A stretch of 37,657 bases of DNA from NCBI GenBank assembly GCA_964495095.1, contig CAZBUH010000004.1, positions 1-37,657 on the forward strand, written 5' to 3'. Under the pieces are notes generated by a model. It did not search any database and was not told the origin of the DNA. It saw only the letters and a list, made by a program, of their open reading frames with translations. The translations under genes and the position numbers were made by a program. The DNA is from CAZBUH01 sp964495095. Its GTDB lineage: Bacteria; Bacillota; Clostridia; Oscillospirales; Oscillospiraceae. Positions 30,950-37,657 of the stretch are shown piece by piece; position 1 is the first letter of the stretch, and every line of letters starts with the position of its first letter.

Positions 30950-33373
30950 CTAATTCAGACTCTTTACTATGGAAAACAGCACGACCTCAAGTGGCTCAAG
31001 AGTTGCTTCAATTTCCAGACTGTTTTCACATTCCATACAGAGAATCTGTTCCTGCGGCACACAGAGCCTTGCGAGATATTCCAGCTCCTCGCTGCATGCA
31101 TATTCCCAACAGTTGAGTTCGGCAACAATATCGGCAAGATTCCCGTGATGGGAGTTTAAAATGTATTTCTTTATTACGTATTTACCAGGCTGTATATCGT
31201 TTATTGCATATCTGAAATGGAGCGGCTTCATATTTTCAAATATATTATCAGATGATACCTTTTCATCTTTTTTAAAATATTCTGTGCAGTATACATCGCT
31301 CAGGTTTTTGTAGTTGTGGACGATTATCGAATACTCGTTGTCAGAGTTTTTGGTTGTCATATGATTTTTCCCGCGGTCCATCATGATATCGCCAAGCTTG
31401 CTTAAAAACTGGAATGCAAAATAACCGCATTTTTGTATCCCATCCCGGCTTATAAGACCGTTTCCGCCAAAGATGATTTTACTGGCATCCTCGTGCTCAT
31501 GGGTGATATCTGAAAACTGCCAGTATCCAATGGCATTCACCTTATCATGAAGATCTATAGCGGTTTTTACGATGTATGAGGATGTATAACAGGTTTCATT
31601 TATCGCAACTCTGGAAATGGCTGCTGAAGTGAACTCCGTAAGATAAACGGGGATGTCCTGAAAATATTTTTCTATGATATATGAAAGGCTTTTGAGCTTG
31701 TTGATATTTGTGCTTTCGTCTGACTTAATGAGCATCTTAATATTAAAATGCTGTCCGGTGCCTTCGTAGGTTCTTTCAATATCGCAGCTGGGGTAGAGGT
31801 AAGCGGAAATAAAGTCCGGATGCAGATTCCTTGACTGCATTATTTGCAGGGACTGTTCCATATCCTTAAGAACCAGCAGGCCGCCAAGATTTATTCCCGG
31901 TCCGCCGAATTTCGCAGCGGGAGCAATGGATTTGATGACGCGCTGTGTAATTTCAAAATAATGCACATAGTTCTGAAGACTGCTTTCTGCGGGCATTGTG
32001 GATGGCTGTACCCACATTTCAAAGTGCCACTTTGAGACCTCATTTATGCCCCAGTAGTTTACGCAGTGAACAAGAAGCTTGTGGATAAGTATTTCCCATT
32101 TATCTTCGTCAATGTTGTTATATTTGTTGATGCTGTAGTTAAAGCCCTCGTGAGTGACATTGGTTTTTGACGGTCTGCGGCCTAATTCAAAAAATGGCTT
32201 TATTCCGGCAGAAAGTAAAAAATTTATGACGCGGTTAAAGTGATAGAAGTTTGGTTTCTCAACATTTGCCTTGGCCGCCTCGGAGTACAGAAGCATTTCT
32301 ATAATTCCGTCGATCCTTGCATTTTCGAAGTGCAGATGCTTTTGTGCCTCTGTGAGCTGCTTCTGAAATTCGCTGTTGAGGCAATAGACTGCGTTGCCCA
32401 GGTTGATTATTCTTTCCCATGAGCGCTGTATTTTTACGGGGGAACGCAGATCGGTCATACCTGTATATTCGATAGTATCAGGCGCCGCCTGAGGTCGGAG
32501 ATTTCCTTGATCCCCGCTGCTCAGGTTGGAGACGGGAATATTACCGTCGGAAGGAGCAGGGGAGAGGGATTTGTCGATATTTGGGAGGATATTGATGTGA
32601 TTCTTTATGTATTTAGTCGGCGGCATGCCGTATTCTTTCTTAAATGCGATGTTGAACGACGAGATGCTTGAAAAGCCGTTGCTGTGCGCTGCTTTTGCAA
32701 TGGGGATGTCTTTCGTCAATATGTCGTGAAGAGTATTTCCCAGCCTGATATTTTGCAGATATGTATGAAAGTTTATGCCGAAGTTTTTTGTGAAGTATTT
32801 TGAGAGATATGTAGGCGATAAATAAAATTGAACTGAAAGACTGTTTAAGCTGAGAGGTTCCATATAATGCGCATGGATATAGCGCTCAAGATCGTGGATT
32901 AGAGATGTGCTGTCAGAAGGTTTTGACGGCACGCCAACATTGTGCGGCTGGATCATAAAATCCTGCAGGAGGTATATGAGAGCATAATAATTTGACATAA
33001 GCTTTGCCCATGTAATATCAGTGCAGTTAAAGTATGCTTCCGAGAATTTTGTTATGCAGGAGATAAGGTTATCGTATTCACCCGGGATGGATGCAGAGTT
33101 GCACACGATGATCGGATGTGCAGCGCCGATGTTTTTGCAAAACTGCTCCGAATCCATAGTGAACTCAAGAACGCTGCTGGCATAAGGCGGCGTGACGGCA
33201 ACACAGACATCGGGATCAAAGAAAATAATATCGTTTTTGCTGAGCGTATATATGCTGTCCGAACTTATATTCAGAGTGCCCTGAAGTACCATCCAGATGG
33301 TATAGTGCTGCATTACGAAATGTTTTTGCTGCTTAACATCAAGGTACTTAAACGAAAACGGTAGTGACCGCAT
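30950..33373 (-). CDS. AraC-type regulator fused to a GH39-like domain
   Basis: An 807-residue protein with three parts. A cupin-like sensor (about residues 15-140) precedes an AraC-type double helix-turn-helix (about 160-262; LSPTYLSKYFTKNFGINF and ISSFNIAFKKEYGMPPTKY). A Ser/Pro linker leads to a glycoside hydrolase 39-like TIM barrel (about 305-690) and a C-terminal beta domain. In GH39 xylosidases the acid/base glutamate lies in FEIWNEPN; here it reads FEMWVQPS (V455-Q456). The nucleophile-type glutamate remains (YLTEFTSA, E580). The barrel therefore probably binds a glycan as a sensor and does not cleave it. The start at 33373 follows GGAGG with 10-base spacing; codons upstream lack this. 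The gene diverges from the hotdog operon and is A/T-richer than earlier genes. Confidence 0.88.
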   Translation of the reverse strand: MRSLPFSFKYLDVKQQKHFVMQHYTIWMVLQGTLNISSDSIYTLSKNDIIFFDPDVCVAVTPPYASSVLEFTMDSEQFCKNIGAAHPIIVCNSASIPGEYDNLISCITKFSEAYFNCTDITWAKLMSNYYALIYLLQDFMIQPHNVGVPSKPSDSTSLIHDLERYIHAHYMEPLSLNSLSVQFYLSPTYLSKYFTKNFGINFHTYLQNIRLGNTLHDILTKDIPIAKAAHSNGFSSISSFNIAFKKEYGMPPTKYIKNHINILPNIDKSLSPAPSDGNIPVSNLSSGDQGNLRPQAAPDTIEYTGMTDLRSPVKIQRSWERIINLGNAVYCLNSEFQKQLTEAQKHLHFENARIDGIIEMLLYSEAAKANVEKPNFYHFNRVINFLLSAGIKPFFELGRRPSKTNVTHEGFNYSINKYNNIDEDKWEILIHKLLVHCVNYWGINEVSKWHFEMWVQPSTMPAESSLQNYVHYFEITQRVIKSIAPAAKFGGPGINLGGLLVLKDMEQSLQIMQSRNLHPDFISAYLYPSCDIERTYEGTGQHFNIKMLIKSDESTNINKLKSLSYIIEKYFQDIPVYLTEFTSAAISRVAINETCYTSSYIVKTAIDLHDKVNAIGYWQFSDITHEHEDASKIIFGGNGLISRDGIQKCGYFAFQFLSKLGDIMMDRGKNHMTTKNSDNEYSIIVHNYKNLSDVYCTEYFKKDEKVSSDNIFENMKPLHFRYAINDIQPGKYVIKKYILNSHHGNLADIVAELNCWEYACSEELEYLARLCVPQEQILCMECENSLEIEATLEPLEVVLFSIVKSLN

Positions 33374-33672
33374 TGCTGACAGACCTCCCATTTGTATGGA
33401 TTTTAGTGATATTTGAATCACGATGATTTTTATTATTTAACATTATAAAAAATGTTTTTGGGGATGTATAGCTGAATTTTATGCAAATGTACATGCAATC
33501 TTGCGCTGAACGAGAAATATATGTGATTTTTGCGGTCATCTTTTGATTTTTTGCCATTTTGAAAAATATAAAACTAATTTCATAAAAATCTTCTGCTAAT
33601 TATTAAATATACGAAATCAGTTCTTTAAACGATAATATTAAACATACAAAATGTGAAAGGATGTATGAAAGT
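33374..33672. other. Divergent A/T-rich intergenic region
   Basis: A 299-bp gap between the AraC/GH39 gene and the hotdog gene. It contains a 17-bp imperfect direct repeat (33601-33617 and 33636-33652), a TAATAT-like -10 around 33633 and an AAAGG site for the plus-strand gene. TTGAAA (33561 region) may be a -35. No convincing full promoter was found for either gene. Confidence 0.6.
33601..33652. repeat. Imperfect direct repeat upstream of the hotdog gene
   Basis: TATTAAATATACGAAAT (33601-33617) and TATTAAACATACAAAAT (33636-33652) match at 15 of 17 positions, with 35 bp between their starts. AraC-type proteins bind direct repeats, so this may be the regulator's operator. The A/T-rich composition raises the chance of coincidence. 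Confidence 0.5.
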
Positions 33673-35106
33673 ATGCCGAAAAGAAATGTTTATAATGCCG
33701 CTGAGCAGGAGCTGGTCGATGCTATTGACAAAGCAAGAAGCGACCTGCAGGGCTGGCAGAAGGAGCAGCAGAAAACAATAGCTGACGAGTGGACAATTCT
33801 TAAATATAACAGATGGTCGGATTATTGGAATCCCAGATACTCCGATCCTGAGTATGCCAAAAAAACCCGTTGGGGCAGCCTTCACGCATTTCCGTTTTTT
33901 GTAGACCGTTTCGATATGATCCAGGTTGACCTCAACCTGCAGAGTGATCAGACACGCCGCGGAATGCTCTGCAACCATTACGGCGGATACTTCAAGCAGT
34001 ATAAGCAGATTTACGCCGGTGACGAGCTCAGAGTATTACAGAGGGGGCCGCAGCTTGTTGAGACGCTCAAAGACGATGAAGAGCATGAAGGCCCCAGATG
34101 CTGGGGTTATATCCAGCGTGATGCTGATATCTACAATCAGCGCGGCGAGCTTGTCTGCACTCATAAGCATTATCTCGACTGCACACTGTATGATCAGCCG
34201 CGCGGTCAAAGATATAAGCTGCCTGAGTTTGAGGATCACTGGTATACAGACACACAAAACCAGTGGATTGAAGATACGATAGCTAAGGAATACCGCCGCG
34301 GTGCAGAACCAAGATATTGGGAAGACGTTAAGGTGGGCGAAGAAGTCGCGCATACTACGCTCGGAAGAATGAACCTGTGGGATATGATCTCCTGGTATGC
34401 AGTTGCTGAAGAACATCACATGTATCCGACCAGAGTTTATAAGGAGTGGGGCGCCACCCATCCCTGTCCCACCTCCAATGCACAGCGTTTCGGTCTTGAA
34501 TGGCATTTTGCTACCGACTTATCTCAGATGATGAGTAATCCGCGTGCAGTTCTGTTTTCCGATTCATGCCGCAACCAGCTTGGGCGTATAACCACGAGCT
34601 GGATGGGCGATGACGCATCTCTCTATTATCACCGCAATCTCCACTTCATGCAGACGCCGCACGGCGACTGCCTCGTAGGCTGCGGACGTGTTATCGGCAA
34701 GCGCTATGAAGAGGGCAGGTATCTCGTGGACCTTGAGACATGGCTCTATGATATGTGCTCCGGCAATGTTTCCGATGCCGCTCATGCCGTTGTTGAGGTC
34801 CCGTCCAACGGCACAGCCAATGTGCCGGATGGTTATAAAGAGTTTGTTGATATCCCGCCTCTCGATGATATTCCTGTTGGAACAAGAGTGAGGATTCATG
34901 CTCCGAAGACCCTGGAGTGGTGGCCTGATGAGGAATATCCGCTGGAGGGTGTTGAGGGTGAAGTTTTCCACAAGTATCTGTGGAGAGACGCTCTTGATGA
35001 GTTTACAGAGTTCATTGATGTTAAACTTGATCCCGCAACGTCCAATAAGCCTCTGCGTATAGGCAACGAGCTTACCTTCAGAAGAGAGCAGCTTGAGTTT
35101 ATATAA
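33673..35106 (+). CDS. Double-hotdog MaoC/FAS1-dehydratase-like protein
   Basis: A 477-residue cytoplasmic protein. Residues about 30-185 form a MaoC N-terminal/FAS1-DH-like hotdog (SDYWNPRYSDPEYAKKTRWG, then strands to HKHYLDCTLYD). Residues about 205-395 form a second hotdog beginning YWEDVKVGEEVAHTTLGRMNLWD, with the long strand pair GDCLVGCGRVIGKRYEEGRYLVDLE. A C-terminal tail (about 410-477) reads like a small SH3-type barrel (VGTRVRIH ... EGVEGEVFHKYL). Such folds hydrate or dehydrate acyl thioesters. The D-x-N-P-x-H motif is DYWNPRY, so the catalytic His is not obvious. The ATG at 33673 has AAAGG 12 bases upstream; 33661 is in frame but touches it. It is followed after 36 bp by a solute-binding lipoprotein. 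The substrate is unknown. Confidence 0.75.
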   Translation: MPKRNVYNAAEQELVDAIDKARSDLQGWQKEQQKTIADEWTILKYNRWSDYWNPRYSDPEYAKKTRWGSLHAFPFFVDRFDMIQVDLNLQSDQTRRGMLCNHYGGYFKQYKQIYAGDELRVLQRGPQLVETLKDDEEHEGPRCWGYIQRDADIYNQRGELVCTHKHYLDCTLYDQPRGQRYKLPEFEDHWYTDTQNQWIEDTIAKEYRRGAEPRYWEDVKVGEEVAHTTLGRMNLWDMISWYAVAEEHHMYPTRVYKEWGATHPCPTSNAQRFGLEWHFATDLSQMMSNPRAVLFSDSCRNQLGRITTSWMGDDASLYYHRNLHFMQTPHGDCLVGCGRVIGKRYEEGRYLVDLETWLYDMCSGNVSDAAHAVVEVPSNGTANVPDGYKEFVDIPPLDDIPVGTRVRIHAPKTLEWWPDEEYPLEGVEGEVFHKYLWRDALDEFTEFIDVKLDPATSNKPLRIGNELTFRREQLEFI

Positions 35107-35142
35107 AAGATAAAAAATTTATATTTAAAGGAGAAAAGTAAT

Positions 35143-36816
35143 ATGTTAAAAAAGATATTTACGCTTGCACTTGCGCTGATACTTATTTTCTCCCTTGCAG
35201 CCTGCGGTCAGACCGCCGACCCGAATGATAAAGAGACTGAAGCGCCCAGCGTTACCGATGCAGCCACAGAAACCGAAGCGCCAGCAGGGCAGGATGATGA
35301 GAGCAATGCGACCAAAGAGCCTGCAAATGGATATGCGCTTCCGCTTGTGGAAGAGGAGACGTCCATTTCATTCTGGATGCCGATGCAGAGTGCCTTTGCC
35401 GCACTGGCCGAAAGCTATGATGACAACTACAGCATTAAGCTTCTTCAGAAGCAGACCGGTATAGATATTGATTTTGTATCCGTAGCCAGCGATGTAAAAA
35501 ACGAGCAGTTTATGATTATGGCATCTGCCGGTACAATGCCTGACCTTCTTAGCGATGTCGGTACAAACTACACAAGCGGACTTACAGCGGCATGTGACGA
35601 TGGAGTCATTATTAACCTCACAGATTATATGGAAGAATATGCGCCTTACTATCTTAAATTTATTGATAAACTGGGATATGCCAAGGACGTAGTCGATGAC
35701 GAGGGTAATTTCTATCATTTTGCTACTATGAGTATTCAGTCAAGAATGGCCCAGATAGGTCTTACTGTTCGTGGAGACTGGATGCGCGAACTCGGACTTG
35801 AAAAAGTCGAGACATATGACGATTGGTATAATTATCTTACCTACGCTTACAATGAATATGGGGCGCAGATGTATATGACTAACCAGTGCCAGCAAGCTTA
35901 CGGTTACCTTGCCTCCGGATTCGGGACCAAGATGTATATCTCAAATACCAATTATGATACGTACATGGTCAAAAACGGCACTGTTATCTATGGTCCTACT
36001 CTTAAGGATGAGGCTGTGGAATACCTCACAATGATGAATCAATGGTGGAATGAGGGCCTTATTTATAACGATTTTGTGACTGCTACAACGCCGTTTATCG
36101 TTGACACCGGTCTTCTCCTCAATAATCAGGTCAGCGCAGGTACTTCCGTTATCGGATACTGGGATGTACTTCCAACCCAGTCCGATGATGAGAATTTCCA
36201 GCTTTGGCCCGCACAGGATCCCGTAAAGGTAGCCGGAACTACAAACGAGCTTGGCGAGACCCAGCAGGCAGCCGGTACGACAGAGGGTATCTCTATTTCC
36301 ACAAATTGTGAGCAACTGGAAGTTTGTATGAAATTCCTTGACTTTCTCTATACGGACGAGGGTATCTCAATTTGCTGCAACGGTGAACTTGGGACTACCT
36401 ATGAGCTTGATGCAGACGGAAATCCTGTCTACACTGAGTTTATGACCAATAACGAGGAATTCACCCTCGATCAGATGAAGCAGCTTTACATCAGCACACT
36501 GCAGGTTGCGAAAGACAGAACAATTGAGTATTCAGCATATGATGAAGCGCGCAATCAGTGCCTTGAGACATGGTTTATGAACGGCACATCTGAGTCCTAT
36601 CCGAAGGCGTCTACAATGACAGCGGATGAGAGCTATGAGTATTCCGCTCTCTATGCCGATATACAGACCTATGCAAGCACTGAAATTACACGATTTATCA
36701 TCGGCGAGCGCTCTATTGACGAATATGAAGACTTTATTGAGGAACTGAATGATCTTGGCATCGAGCGTTGTGTAGCCATAAAACAGGCGGCATACGAGAG
36801 ATACATCGCAAGATAA
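35143..36816 (+). CDS. Extracellular solute-binding lipoprotein
   Basis: A 557-residue substrate-binding protein of an ABC importer. The signal peptide ends in FSLAAC (lipidated Cys, about residue 21), followed by an acidic Thr/Glu/Ala linker to about 60. A family 1-type binding fold follows (for example FWMPMQSAFAALAESYDD, SAGTMPDLL, NLTDYMEEYAPYYLKF, RGDWMRELGLEKVETYDDW). This subgroup usually binds oligosaccharides or related compounds. AAAGGAG lies before the ATG. No permease or ATPase gene follows within the window, so its transporter partner is either encoded elsewhere or missing. A hairpin follows the gene. Confidence 0.88.
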   Translation: MLKKIFTLALALILIFSLAACGQTADPNDKETEAPSVTDAATETEAPAGQDDESNATKEPANGYALPLVEEETSISFWMPMQSAFAALAESYDDNYSIKLLQKQTGIDIDFVSVASDVKNEQFMIMASAGTMPDLLSDVGTNYTSGLTAACDDGVIINLTDYMEEYAPYYLKFIDKLGYAKDVVDDEGNFYHFATMSIQSRMAQIGLTVRGDWMRELGLEKVETYDDWYNYLTYAYNEYGAQMYMTNQCQQAYGYLASGFGTKMYISNTNYDTYMVKNGTVIYGPTLKDEAVEYLTMMNQWWNEGLIYNDFVTATTPFIVDTGLLLNNQVSAGTSVIGYWDVLPTQSDDENFQLWPAQDPVKVAGTTNELGETQQAAGTTEGISISTNCEQLEVCMKFLDFLYTDEGISICCNGELGTTYELDADGNPVYTEFMTNNEEFTLDQMKQLYISTLQVAKDRTIEYSAYDEARNQCLETWFMNGTSESYPKASTMTADESYEYSALYADIQTYASTEITRFIIGERSIDEYEDFIEELNDLGIERCVAIKQAAYERYIAR

Positions 36817-36856
36817 ATTTTCTTTACACTTTGCGATATATGGATAACTGAAAAAG

Positions 36857-36900
36857 ACTGCCCGGTTTCTTCCGCAGAAGGGGGCCGGGCAGTTGTTGAT
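36857..36900 (+). terminator. Terminator-like hairpin after the solute-binding gene
   Basis: ACTGCCCGG/CCGGGCAGT (36857-36893) with an inner CTTC/GAAG stem, followed by TGTTGATTT. The T tract is weak, so partial readthrough into the next gene is possible. Confidence 0.7.
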
Positions 36901-36929
36901 TTATATTAAGTTAAATAGAAGGGATTATT

Positions 36930-37580
36930 ATGATAACCAACAAGATTATTGATGTGGACAAAATAGCAAATGCCATCGGTGTTCCGCTCCTTGTAAAGGA
37001 GGAAAACGGCAGGAAAAGTGAATCCTATCAGTGGACTCCGGAGCTTCTGATAAAGGGTCTGGAGTATATCAAACCGGAGCTTGAAGGTGATGAACCGATA
37101 ACGCTTACCGGCTCCGGCATACATTGGATGATGGCAGCTTTTGCAATAGCACTTGGGAACAATTTTAAAGTGTTTAAATATCCGCATAAAATTATAGATG
37201 TATTTGACCTGAAGATGGGCAGGGAAAATCCGGAAGGCGGGATACATTTTAAGGTTTGTAATGAGAATGATAAGCTCTATGTTGATTTTGATCCGGATGA
37301 TTATACAAAGCCTTTCCCTGAAGGACCGCATAATTATGAGATGAGCAGACTGCCGATGGTAGCGGTACCGCCCTGCATACCTGAACAGCATGTTTTCTAT
37401 AGCTGTAACGGAGCATTCAATATTTTTATAAATATCGTTAAGACATATGTCGGCAAATGCAAGAGCATAAATATCTCTCCGGGGCACGGAGATGACAGTG
37501 GTTACGTCTGCGTATATTCAAATTGCGATGAAATGAAGATAGGGGATATATCACCGTTCCATTATTTTAAGCAGAATTGA
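36930..37580 (+). CDS. Unrecognised protein with a Csx3-like segment
   Basis: A 216-residue, soluble, mixed alpha/beta protein. I do not recognise the family with confidence. Residues about 55-100 (ITLTGSGIHWMMAAFAIAL, then IIDVFDLKMG) recall the pattern of the CRISPR-linked Csx3 family, in which a GRGPIWL-type turn and helix lead to a strand and a DPRLG turn. The key Arg and Pro of that turn are absent here. The second half (about 105-216) has several Cys and His residues (CNEN, CIPEQH, CNGAF, GKCKS, SNCDE). AAGGG precedes the ATG. It is the last gene of the block, with a strong terminator after it, and no CRISPR array or cas gene is present. Confidence 0.6.
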   Translation: MITNKIIDVDKIANAIGVPLLVKEENGRKSESYQWTPELLIKGLEYIKPELEGDEPITLTGSGIHWMMAAFAIALGNNFKVFKYPHKIIDVFDLKMGRENPEGGIHFKVCNENDKLYVDFDPDDYTKPFPEGPHNYEMSRLPMVAVPPCIPEQHVFYSCNGAFNIFINIVKTYVGKCKSINISPGHGDDSGYVCVYSNCDEMKIGDISPFHYFKQN

Positions 37581-37609
37581 TTGTTGAAATCTCAAGCCGC
37601 CGCTTTACA

Positions 37610-37643
37610 AATCCCCGCCCCGTAGGGCGGGGATTATTTTTTT
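37610..37643 (+). terminator. Intrinsic terminator at the window end
   Basis: An 11-bp GC-rich stem AATCCCCGCCC/GGGCGGGGATT with a CGTA loop, followed by a run of seven Ts. Confidence 0.95.
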
Positions 37644-37657
37644 ACACTGTCAGTGCG

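Noticed and set aside
1..37657. CRISPR array, tRNA, rRNA, transposase or phage genes
   Set aside because: No regularly spaced repeats, cloverleaf-type sequences or mobile-element protein motifs were seen by eye; a cas link for the Csx3-like gene therefore has no local support.

Overview
The window reads as chromosomal DNA of an anaerobic, endospore-forming Firmicute of the class Clostridia. The pointers are sigH (spo0H) and spoIVA (sporulation), a six-gene Rnf ferredoxin:NAD+ oxidoreductase operon, an SLH-domain surface protein, Gram-positive-type lipoproteins without outer-membrane genes, and strong AGGAGG-type ribosome binding sites. No species can be named from the sequence. No tRNA, rRNA, CRISPR array, insertion sequence or phage gene was seen.

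Layout. (1) 1-6,023, plus strand: glmM (cell-wall precursor), sigH, a zinc-ribbon protein, a DUF1858 protein, trmK and a NIF3-like protein (overlapping pair), and spoIVA. (2) 6,089-14,928: a Crp/Fnr regulator divergent from leuCDB, then an aminotransferase, purB and secD-secF. A palindrome between the regulator and leuC sits where it could repress the regulator and activate leuC. (3) 15,055-20,585, minus strand: rnfCDGEAB with an RseC-like gene upstream. (4) 20,764-26,502, minus strand: an SLH/Ig-like surface protein, then a tight five-gene operon encoding a circularly permuted ATP-grasp enzyme, an alpha-E protein, a transglutaminase-fold protein and two M14/aspartoacylase-like proteins. The last of these has lost its zinc-binding histidines. 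(5) 26,759-30,775, plus strand: citrate synthase, asparaginase, and two lipoproteins (SGNH hydrolase, DUF4358). (6) 30,950-37,580: an A/T-richer block with a divergent AraC-type regulator fused to a GH39-like domain, a double-hotdog MaoC/FAS1-dehydratase-like protein, a solute-binding lipoprotein, and an unrecognised 216-residue protein with a segment resembling Csx3.

The best candidates for undescribed biology are block 4 and block 6. Block 4 resembles the ATP-grasp/alpha-E/transglutaminase cluster that in other bacteria accompanies the proteasome-like peptidase Anbu, but here a tandem M14 pair takes the peptidase position. Its mRNA is predicted to begin with a perfect 24-bp hairpin. In block 6 a regulator appears to carry a degenerate glycosidase as a sensor and to face a small putative uptake and hydration operon.

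Several promoters match the housekeeping consensus closely (before sigH, secD, ansA and the ATP-grasp operon), and most transcription units end in clear hairpin-plus-T terminators. No gene-free stretch is longer than 300 bases; the longest is the 299-bp divergent gap at 33,374-33,672.
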